From positions 1 to 64,000 of the forward strand of contig QKWP01002137.1 in NCBI GenBank assembly GCA_003550325.1: 64,000 nucleotides of DNA. The letters are read 5' to 3'. Source of the DNA: Gigaspora rosea. Lineage: Eukaryota; Glomeromycota; Glomeromycetes; Diversisporales; Gigasporaceae. The notes beneath the pieces were generated by a model. The model did no database searches, was not told where the DNA came from, and worked only from the letters and a program-made list of their open reading frames with translations. Positions 55,600 to 64,000 of the stretch are shown here, piece by piece; within the stretch, counting starts at the first letter, position 1, and every line of letters starts with the position of its first letter. The translations under genes and the position numbers were made by a program.

Positions 55600-57280
55600 G
55601 TGAAACCTAACTCTAATTTAATTTAACTGCAAAAATTTTTTAGCCAAATTTTTTAAGTTGGTAATTCTAGAGACATACTGCCCATTATTTCATGTTTATA
55701 TAGTAGCACTTAAGAAACATGGATAAAAGTTTAAAAAAAAATAAAGCTATATATTAGGCTTCACAAAGTTAATTTCTTGGTTTTTATAACATAAAATAAA
55801 AATTTAGACCCGGCCACCCAGATTTTTATTTTTTTTTTAAAAAAAATTTTTTAGCAATAAAATTCTAAAAAAGTGATCCACAAGGCTTTTGAAAAGCTAA
55901 TCTCCTTTATATAACTAAGTAAATAGATTCTTTGGTTCTTTATAGTTCTAATGGTGGCAAGGCATTACACTTAGCCTTGAGACCTGGAGACATGACCTTC
56001 TGAATTTAGACAATAATCTAAAAACTAGTGTAATAAGTTGCATATTCATGCAACCCATCTTATTTGTTTTTTTTTAATTATTATTAGCATTAAAAACTCT
56101 ATTACAGATTTATAATTTATTGTAGTATATACAATATGAAATTAAATTTGAATACCAATGTATATGGTTAAGGTTAACTTGATTGTATTAGAATTATCAT
56201 CATTCTTTAATGCAAAAAATTCTGTTATAAAACTTTTTCAATAGAAAAGAGAGATATATTTTTAGGTCCATAGGATTTTAAAAAAGCCACATTTTTACAT
56301 ATTTGATCATAACATTGATCATTGCAGTCTCTACTCATAACAATTTGAGTTCGACTAATTCTGCTAGTAAAGATGTAAAAACATGACTTAGCATGGTTTT
56401 TTTAAAACTTTTAACTGGATCTAAAAATATATTTCTCTCTTTTCTATTGAACAGCTATATTTGATGGTTGAGTTAGTATTAATACATAAAAAATTTGGCT
56501 ACAAATTATTCGTTATTTTGGTGACAACAATATGTCAAAATTAGTTGTTGCAAATATTTCTACTATGATGATAAATTCTGTTACAAAACTTACATGTTAC
56601 GTATTCTGTTACGGTTAAGATCTGGTTAGATGCATTAAAATTTTCCAAGCAGTGTGGTGCAGCGCAGGCCCAGTACGATCAGCCTATGTAAGCTCAAAAA
56701 TAATTTTATTAGTTGTCACTTCATATTGGCAGTCGAGGCCTAAAATATAAACTAAGTCGATGTTACAAAACCTACTTAGCCTGTTTAGTCAATTAATGTT
56801 AAAATATCGCACATTTTGAATATTTTGACCCATTAATATCGCACATTTTGAACATTTTGAGCCATTCCGTGCTAATCGTGCGTATCAGCGTATCATACAC
56901 GATATGCATGATACACATGCTGCACATGACTTGCACATGTTAACGTATATTAAATCATAAAAGTAAGAATTATTTGATCTAATTGTGCATGATGAGCCTG
57001 GTGCACGACCAATCAAAGCGCACAAATATATTATATTAAAATATTAAAGGCACAATTGACCATTAACTCTGAATTAAATTTATGACGTTAAGATAGTAAT
57101 TGGCATAAATTTTTATGCTTTCCCACGCCAGATTTACAGCAGTAATTGCTGTATATTTCTATTGGCTAATTTTTTTAAGAAAATTGAAATTTAGATTCTT
57201 GATTTTTAGACCCGGCCGGGTTATGAAATCCAAGAAATTAATTTTGTATGGCCTTATCTTTTATTGTGTAATTTTTTATT
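55600..57280. other. AT-rich interval, no gene recognised
   Basis: The only repeat noted is a short duplication near 56803 and 56837 (TATCGCACATTTTGAA twice). Confidence 0.35.
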
Positions 57281-57284
57281 TTTT

Positions 57285-57650
57285 ATAACAAATAGTAGTT
57301 TTGTCAATGGTTTTGTCAATTGTCAGTAGTTTCATCAATCATCAACAGCTTCATCAATCGTCAATAGTTTCATTTGTTGATGAATCCTTTTGTCAATTCA
57401 AAAATAGTTTCGTCAAGCATCTTTAGCATAAATGCACACTAATCCACATGATTAAGGAATCATGCACATGCAACTCTAGTTTCGTTAATGGTTTTATCAA
57501 TTGTCTGTAGTTTTGTCAATCATCTATAGTTTCGTATTTGTCTTTGTTTCATCATTCATCTATAGTTTTGTCATTTTCTATAGTTTTGTCACGGGTTTCA
57601 TCTGACGAAACCGTTTTGTCTGTGTAAAAATAGTTTCATCAGGCATCATT
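57285..57650. repeat. TTTCGTCAAT-rich repeat patch
   Basis: Many copies of GTTTCATCAATCATCAATAG-type words, and CGGGTTTCATCTGACGAAAC near 57596. Related vocabulary occurs at 50160-50660 (complement), 61540-61650 and 63090-63308. Confidence 0.55.
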
Positions 57651-57778
57651 AGCTAGAATGTCATTTGAAGTTCTATTGTAGCACAAGAATGTGATAAATT
57701 TAACCATTCATCAATGATCATTGTAAACAATCAAATAATGCAACACGTGATTTGTGATACATTACGTTTATCGCAATA

Positions 57779-57904
57779 AGGCCACGCAAAGTAAATTTTT
57801 CGTTTTGCATAACCTGGGGTTTCAAAATTCCGGTCGGCGGGTCGGATTTTTTTTTTTTTAAAAAAAAAAAAAATAAAAATAAAAAAATTAACTTTGCGTG
57901 GCCT
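57779..57904. mobile_element. Miniature TA-target element, AGGCCACGCAAAGT ends
   Basis: AGGCCACGCAAAGTAAATTT and the mirrored AATTAACTTTGCGTGGCC are near-perfect ends with TA outside. It is a 126-bp relative of the elements at 8755 and 12917. Confidence 0.8.
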
Positions 57905-57927
57905 AAATTCATTCATGTTCACATCTA

Positions 57928-58180
57928 AGGTCACGCAAAGTTAATTCTTCGGTTTGCATAATATGGAATCAGAAAATTTTGTTTTTTTTTATTGGACCTA
58001 TCGGGCAATTCCGGAAAATCAAGGTCATCATCGGGTGACACAGGAGAAAACAATAGAAAACAATTAAATGGCATAAATGAAATAATTGGCACAATAGGAA
58101 TTTAAAAAAAAAACTTTTTTTTTTTTTTGGAAAAAATGGGTCGGCGGGTTATGCAAAACGAAAAATTAACTTTGCGTGAC
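57928..58180. mobile_element. TA-target element, AGGTCACGCAAAGTTAA ends
   Basis: Left AGGTCACGCAAAGTTAATTC and right AAAAATTAACTTTGCGTGAC are inverted. The interior includes ATCGGGTGACAC and TTGGCACAAT words, also found inside 8755-10450 and 12917-15109, tying the short and long forms together. Confidence 0.78.
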
Positions 58181-58221
58181 GATTATTAAAATTTTAATAT
58201 CGAAAAAACGAGCACACTTGC

Positions 58222-58313
58222 GATTTCTAGATGATTTCTGATTTCTTAAAACTACTTCCGATATGATAATTTCTTACTGAGAGTTTTAAGAAATCAGAAA
58301 TCATCAAGAAATC
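58222..58313. other. Long hairpin
   Basis: 58232-58253 (TGATTTCTGATTTCTTAAAA and on) is the exact reverse complement of 58282-58303, with about 28 bases between. Pairing continues outward for about ten more bases with one mismatch. Could be a small foldback transposon or a hairpin RNA precursor; nothing decides between them. Confidence 0.55.
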
Positions 58314-58917
58314 TCATGTGATTTTTTTTTTCTTGATCTGCAAATTTCATAAAATTTATGCAAACCGCATTAAGTAATTTGAAAAGCAAATTTGTACGAA
58401 TTCAAAATGTCAATTCTATGAACTTAAATGCTAAAATTGTATAAAATTAAACGTAAATTTTCCAAAAGGGCACTGCATACGCCACAAACTATCATGTGAG
58501 TGTAAAATTGTCGTAATGAGGCTGGGAAACGAAGACCAATATTGCCAATCCATTTTTCAATTTCTTTATTTTGAAGTGTGTCTCTAAAGTTAGGTGATTA
58601 AAATTAAAGTTGAACTAACCTGAGGATGAAATTCATAGGCAAAATCATTCCTCCGACATTTTGTTTTAGTACTCTAAGATAGGTTAGTTTTGGTTTTTTT
58701 TTTGTTTCGTGAACATTTACTGGTAAACGATGTACGTAGATCTCCCAAACAAGGAAAGTGAAGGAGTTAATATCGGATTTTCAGATCCGTCATTGCTTGT
58801 GTACTAATACAGTGCAATTGTTCTCAATAATCTGCAATCTTATAGGAATTTTATAAATACGAACAGAATTAAAGCTGAAAAGACATTCACTTATCGTTTT
58901 TATCAAAATTTTCAAAC

Positions 58918-59784
58918 ATGAATTTTAGTAGAATATGTAATGTTGGGTATTGTTATCAAAACGGAATTGAAGTTGAAAAGGATGAATATAAAGCATTCAT
59001 TTATTATCAAATATCTGCTGAATTGGATTCTGTTAGTGGATTATTTAACCTTGGATATTGTTACCAAAATGGAATTGGAGTTGAAAAGGATGAACATAAA
59101 TCGTTCATTTATTATTTAAAATCTGCAGAGATGGGATTCGCTAGTGGAATATTTGCACTTGGCAACTGTTATAAAGATGGAATTGGAGTTGAAAAAAATG
59201 TACATAAAGCATTCAACTATTATCAAAAATCTGCTAATTTGGGGGATCCTATGGGAACATATAATGTTGGACATTGTTATCAAAACGGTATTGGAGTCGA
59301 AAAGAATAAACATAAGGCATTCGTTTATTACCTAAGGTCTGCAGATATGGATTTTGTTAATGGAATATATAATGTTGGATATTGTTACCAAAATGGGATT
59401 GGTGTTGAAATAGATGAAGATAAGGCATTTATTTATTATCAAAAATCTGCAGACATGGATTATGTTAATGGAATATATAACGTTGGATACTGTTATCAAT
59501 ACGGAATTGGTGTTAAAAGAGATGAAAATAAGGCATTTATTTATTACAAAAAATCTGCTAACATGGGTTTGGTTAGTGCAATATATAATGTTGGACATTG
59601 TTATCAAAACGGAATTGGAACCAAAATAGATAAACATAAAGCATTTATCTATTACCAAAAAGCTGCTAATATGGGTTATGCTGATGCAATAAAAATGGTT
59701 GGTTATTGTTACCTCTATGGAGTTGGGGTTGAGATAGATGAATATAAGTCCTTTATTCATTGTAAAAAATTAGCCGAAATGTAA
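58918..59784 (+). CDS. Sel1-like repeat protein lacking the usual N-terminal region (288 aa)
   Basis: The frame opens at the ATG at 58918 (MNFSRICNVGYCYQNG), directly inside an SLR unit. Eight SLR units follow, more than in any other copy here, ending GVEIDEYKSFIHCKKLAEM. The family N-terminus MSNNLT... and the IINWCLNNQNN block are missing. Just upstream, 58878-58914 reads in another frame as KTFTYRFYQNFQ, resembling a decayed SLR helix. The gene may thus be 5'-truncated, or the ATG may be a new start. Repeat units 4-6 are very similar to one another, suggesting recent internal duplication. The 3' flank resembles that of other SLR genes to about 59930 and again 60260-60480. Probable cytosolic scaffold; expression uncertain. 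Confidence 0.75.
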   Translation: MNFSRICNVGYCYQNGIEVEKDEYKAFIYYQISAELDSVSGLFNLGYCYQNGIGVEKDEHKSFIYYLKSAEMGFASGIFALGNCYKDGIGVEKNVHKAFNYYQKSANLGDPMGTYNVGHCYQNGIGVEKNKHKAFVYYLRSADMDFVNGIYNVGYCYQNGIGVEIDEDKAFIYYQKSADMDYVNGIYNVGYCYQYGIGVKRDENKAFIYYKKSANMGLVSAIYNVGHCYQNGIGTKIDKHKAFIYYQKAANMGYADAIKMVGYCYLYGVGVEIDEYKSFIHCKKLAEM

Positions 59785-60480
59785 CAAAACTAGCTTGTTA
59801 CTTTAAAAAAAACTAGCAGTAAAAATAAAAAAAAATTATTATTGTGAACACACTGTAGAATGTGAATTTGAAATGCTTATACAGTGTTGAAATCTCAGAA
59901 AAAAGGCTATAAAGATGATTTAGAAATCAAAAATTATAAATCATATCGGTTGTGCTTAACTACACATACATATATTTTTTATAATAATTATGTTGGCTTA
60001 TTTAGAATTAGGGTTAGAAATAAAGTTATGATAGGTTTTTGGTATGCTGAACATTTTTGCTTAAGATATCAAGCATTAATTACTTATTGCGCTTTGCAAA
60101 AAAATGTAGCCTCTGCAGATCACAATGTCGTGTGAAAATCGGAGATTTTATAGATTTTTTAAGATTTTAAGAATTCAACCGATTTCAAATTTTGCAAAGC
60201 GCTATAATAGTTTTTGAGATGTGGTGTTAAACACCACTGTGATTTACAAAATCGTAAGAAAGGATTTTTTCGGGATTATTAATATAAGAGTAATACATAT
60301 ATTATAATTTGGCCACGATAATAATAAATATTATTATAATTAACTGGAAGTTACGTATGCGGGCGGCTTAGCAGCATTGTTGCAAGTAAGAATTGGATAA
60401 AAGGCGTATAATAACAAATAAATATGACATTTAATAAAATGGTTCAATATTAATAGAGAGATTCAGAATCAACTTACTTC
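59785..60480 (+). repeat. SLR 3' flank with an inserted segment
   Basis: Similarity to other SLR 3' flanks covers 59785-59930 and returns near 60260-60480 (GCGGGCGGCTTAGCAGCATT matches GTTGGCGGTTCTGCTGCC). The 59931-60260 part is extra; its short open frame (59884-60135) crosses the junction and is not credible as a gene. Confidence 0.45.
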
Positions 60481-60905
60481 GAAAAAATAAGTGGTAATTT
60501 AAACAATCCTACTATATTTCTGTTTTGAAATTCCAAAATCAGAAAATGCAATAGATACATTTTTTTGGCGATATAATATTCATTATATAAAATGAATAGA
60601 ATTTATAGATCACTTATTTTGAAACAAATCAGTTAAAATATGCTAATAATTTCATTCGAAATCAGAAATTTGATCAATAATTCTAAATCATCTTAATAAT
60701 CATTTCGAATAAGTAAGTGACGTACTAAAAAGATCTTATTAATAGCAAATATTACTCGTATAGTAAAAAAAATTTTTTTTAGCTAATTTAGAAAACTTTT
60801 TATTATCTTTATTAATTTAAAAAATATTTTAAATTTTAAAATTTTTATGCGTAAATAGTTGTTAGACGAAACCATATACTCCAAAGACGAAATCTTAGCA
60901 CTCAC

Positions 60906-60906
<1 letters not shown>

Positions 60907-60973
<67 letters not shown>
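60907..60973. repeat. Poly-A tract of 67 bases
   Basis: Uninterrupted A run just inside the left end of the composite element. It may be a slippage product or a retroposed tail; the lack of a recognisable retroposon body argues for slippage. Confidence 0.9.
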
Positions 60974-60975
<2 letters not shown>

Positions 60976-61689
60976 ACTGAAATAAATGTTGTCGGCAAAA
61001 CTAAGCTATAAACCTATAATTTTATATTATTAAACAAAAAAAAGTCAATAAATTATTCTGAGTTATACTTAACTTTTGTTTTTCATTAACTTCCTCATAG
61101 GTTACTTCTCATTAAGTTTCTTATTAATGTTAATTTAGGTTAATTTAACTGACAAATACAACAATAGTTTATAATCGAAAATCTGAAAACAATGTGTATA
61201 CCTCTTATTAATCTATTATCTGTGCTGATTTATTAATAAAAAATCTTTTATTCAAGTCGATTTAGCCAATAGGCGTAACAATTAATCAAAATACTGAAAT
61301 ATGTGAAATAATCTATGTATTTATTATTAATTTCTTATTTGTGCTGATTTACTTAATTGATAAATCACTCCTTATTAAGTTTCTTATTAAAATTATCTAA
61401 GTATAAATTATATATTTAAATTTTAGCCTTATATGAACATAAAATATAGGGAAATATAGGGAGTCATCGGCGCCCTTACACTTGTTTATTATATAATTCA
61501 TCTTTTATTAGTTTTCTAACCTTTTCAGTTTTTCCAGTTTCATCACTTTTGGTTAGTTTCGTCAGTTTCATCATTTTGTCATTTGAGAAAGACGAAACTA
61601 GACTAGGTTTCGCGTTTCGTCAGCGCGAAACTTCGAGGTTTCGTCTTACAAAGATATATGCGTAATACTACTATAATATGATATGTTTT

Positions 61690-61860
61690 ATTTTCAAGCA
61701 AGTTTATCAAATAATATTACATTTAAAATTAGAGTTCCAATCCGGATAGCGTTTATCCAAATATCGGGTATCCGGATAAATTTCGGATCGGATACTCGGA
61801 TAACGGATAGCGGATATCCGTTTACTATTGATATCCGAATAATTATTCGAATCAGTCCAA
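61690..61860. repeat. ATCCGGATA-rich short repeats
   Basis: Multiple GGATA/TATCC words in both orientations (ATCGGGTATCCGGATAAATT, GGATAACGGATAGCGGATAT). Open frames on both strands here are by-products of the repeat. Confidence 0.65.
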
Positions 61861-61889
61861 TTGGGGTGGGGGTGGCAATCACATTTCAC

Positions 61890-62436
61890 TAGGGTGATAA
61901 ACGGACTAAGTAATCAAAACTATGTAAGGGTAACTATAGAATTTAATGTATTGCAGATTTTCATGTTACACGAAGGAAACAATCATTATTAACAGTAATT
62001 TTATTAATATATTTATTAAAACTTTCAACCCGATTTAACTCACTAAAAAGACAAGGAATTGCTTGGAAACTTTTACAAAATGTCTACAATGTGTCAAAAA
62101 ACAAAGTTCGCTCGAATATTTTATGTTAATATGTAAATTTTAGGTGTTCAACTAATAGAATATATAAATTTATTAAAAAAAATTCGTACAATCGTACAAT
62201 AAGTACAAACAAAAAAATTTACTAGAGCTTTTGCAAAAAATCGAGCGTAACTTTTTAGAGATAGTTCTCATGAAGAGATTTCACTCAAAAGAAATTAGAA
62301 AAAGAAGCGCTATATTCAGAGGAATCTTTTAGAATTTTGTACTTTTCATTTTTAATTTCACTGATGAAACCTGATCATATTAAAATTACCAATACGCCTG
62401 ACATAGTTTTGATTACTTAGTCCGTTTATCACCCTA
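61890..62436. mobile_element. MULE-like non-autonomous element, 547 bp, perfect 36-bp ends
   Basis: 61890-61925 (TAGGGTGATAAACGGACTAA and on) is the exact reverse complement of 62401-62436. ACATTTCAC is duplicated at 61881-61889 and 62437-62445. It lies in the left end of the foldback element at 62437-62665. Same family as 40694-41273. Confidence 0.92.
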
Positions 62437-62665
62437 ACATTTCACCGACAAATATTCACCGACAAGTTTCATTTTACCGACAGTTTATTTCACCGAAGCT
62501 CATTTCACCGACAAAGTAATTCTGGTCATTATCATTAGGGTCAGGGTAGAATTTAGATAGAATTAGGGCTAAAGTTAGTGTGCTTTTTAAAAAAACTTGT
62601 CAGTGAAATGAGCTTCGGTGTCAGTAAAATGAACTTGTCGGTGAGTATTTATCGGTGAAATGTTA
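62437..62665. mobile_element. Foldback element with TTTCACCGACA repeats
   Basis: The left arm (TTTCACCGACAAATATTCAC, then CATTTTACCGACAG, TTTCACCGAAGCTCATTTCA) is mirrored by the right arm at 62600-62665. About 70 bases of unrelated sequence lie between. The left arm alone is found at 24657-24830. Confidence 0.8.
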
Positions 62666-63308
62666 TGTCTGTGCTTCATTTGTTTGCTAATTGGAATAAT
62701 AAATACTCTTGAGCAGATAAATGCAAATAATTTCCGCTAATTATATTGTTCTCTCTGATGTGTTAAACTGTCATCGCATGTTTATTCAATTGGAATGATA
62801 AATACAATCGATTCAGTAAACTATTTTTTTACTAATTAAAATATATTTCCAATCTATTCCGACCAATTTACTAAAGCTTGAGGACGCTCAAAGTTTCTTA
62901 TTAAATCAATCTAAACATAAGTTGTATATTTTAAATTTTAGTCCTTTATGAAGAAAGCCAAGGTGCCCTTACTTACATTGCACTTGTTTATTATATAATA
63001 AAATTTTATAAATTTCTGTTAATTTATTTTTATTTACATAATCTTCAATGATTTCAACAATATTTATCTGTTTCTTCGTCTTCTATTAGTTTTGCCACCC
63101 TTTGCAGTTTCGTCAGTTTCGTTACCTTTCATCATCTTTCACCAGTTTCGTTACCTTTCATTGCCTTTTGTTAGTTTCAGCGCCTTTCATCAGTTTTGAC
63201 ACTTTTCGTCAGTTTCGATATTTCGTCATTTGAGATTTTAGTTGACGAAAGTCGAATCTAGATTTTGACTTTTGTTAGCGCGAAACCTCAAGGTTTCGTC
63301 TAACAACT

Positions 63309-64000
63309 AACTATGTGACATAGCCACTCCAAACCGTTATTTGCCGTACATGCATTTCATTTACATTAATTAATCAGTAAGCATAAAAATAATTTAAAGT
63401 GTATTCTGCAGTAGAATACAATAGTTATAATAAATTTTAAAACACGTAAGTATATATGTAGGCATGCATCATCTTGTCTAAGCCATAAATGCTGTTAATA
63501 ATGATTTCATTTCTGATCAATTAGATCGCTAAAGAAAATTACTAATTTACATTTGGTAATATGTCGTAACGACGACATTTCTTATGCGCCGGAAGTAAAA
63601 TTTGGTACGTATATGTTAAATCATAATTGGCTTGAGATTCTGCTTAAGCCACGATGGGTATCGATTCATACGATGCAAAATTACTTGGGCCTGAATTTGT
63701 AATATTTTCAAAAATTAGGCTTTTATAAATAAATATTTTTAAGTTGGGCCTTCATCTATAATTATTTTCAAATTTGGGCCCCGATGCGTAAATTCTCCAT
63801 TAATTTATCACGTAAGTATAAAGAATAAAAAAATGTCATTCAATTTTATGAATATTTACATAATTTGTTACGATACGGACCGATGAAAATATTATGGGCC
63901 GGAGTTGATCATAAAAAAGCTTGGGCCAGTCCAACCTTTTTTTTCTAGTAATATATGGATTAGATGTTGCAAAAAGGGGTAAATCGACAATCTATACAAA
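63309..64000. other. AT-rich terminal interval, nothing recognised
   Basis: GGGCC words recur (63640-63910) but without inverted or tandem organisation that I can support. No gene. Confidence 0.35.

Larger units (their letters stand above)
60857..63308. mobile_element. Composite element bounded by exact 17-bp inverted repeats
   Basis: 60857-60873 (AGTTGTTAGACGAAACC) is the exact reverse complement of 63292-63308. A second right-end-like block (GCGAAACTTCGAGGTTTCGT) lies at 61625-61644. Segments 61240-61650 and 62860-63308 are direct repeats of about 400 bases, so the right half appears duplicated. Nested inside are a MULE-like element (61890) and a foldback element (62437). No coding gene. 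Confidence 0.6.

Noticed and set aside
57718-57934. Lys- and Phe-rich minus-strand frames
   Set aside because: They translate the A/T runs of a miniature transposon.
60783-60998. Minus-strand poly-Phe frame
   Set aside because: It is the translation of the 67-base A run.
61683-61892. Three overlapping 60-69-codon frames
   Set aside because: All arise from GGATA/TATCC repeats and read in both strands.

Overview
This is a strongly AT-rich, repeat-laden eukaryotic window. The best fit is a nuclear scaffold of an arbuscular mycorrhizal fungus (Glomeromycotina, Rhizophagus-like). That assignment is inference, resting on intronless Sel1-like-repeat (SLR) genes in a family array, a decayed transposon gene of a type I associate with Rhizophagus genomes, an intron with a fungal TACTAAC branch site, and dense terminal-inverted-repeat (TIR) elements. 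I see no rRNA, tRNA, CRISPR or bacterial-type operon.

The only convincing protein-coding genes are paralogous SLR genes, all on the plus strand. Intact copies are at 4951-5868, 15499-16422, 29865-30674, 47403-48200 and 58918-59784 (the last lacks the usual N-terminal region). Broken copies are at 2557-3580 (one-base insertion), 10860-11800 (loss of one A in an A run), 6583-7485 (start missing beside an ambiguous base), 18660-18770 and 44333-44419 (fragments). Coding and flanking DNA recur together, so the first half of the window was a tandem array of roughly 2.4-kb units. Later insertions stretched it.

Layout: 1-900 unrecognised, GC-richer DNA; 945-16995 the SLR array with nested elements, including two insertions of one TA-target transposon at the same site of neighbouring units; 16996-28933 an 11.9-kb block with hAT-type ends and an exact 8-bp target duplication, inserted into the array; 28934-30900 the array resumes with one SLR gene; 30900-44330 transposon remains, T-rich low-complexity tracts, a 277-bp assembly gap and a tandem-repeat block; 44333-48300 an SLR relic, a nested transposon with a broken zinc-finger gene, and an SLR gene; 48300-58900 AT-rich DNA with many small TIR elements; 58918-60480 the last SLR gene and flank; 60857-63308 a composite TIR element with two elements nested in it.

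Inside the 11.9-kb block lies a long minus-strand transposase-like gene (19279-23980). It still shows an apparent DDE catalytic triad but carries several stops and frameshifts and a 174-bp element inserted in an exon. Most of the window is nested mobile DNA whose target-site duplications and empty sites allow insertions to be ordered. One exact 1410-bp duplication (4965-6374 and 6582-7991) ends precisely at a transposon terminus and starts at an 'n', so it may be an assembly artefact.
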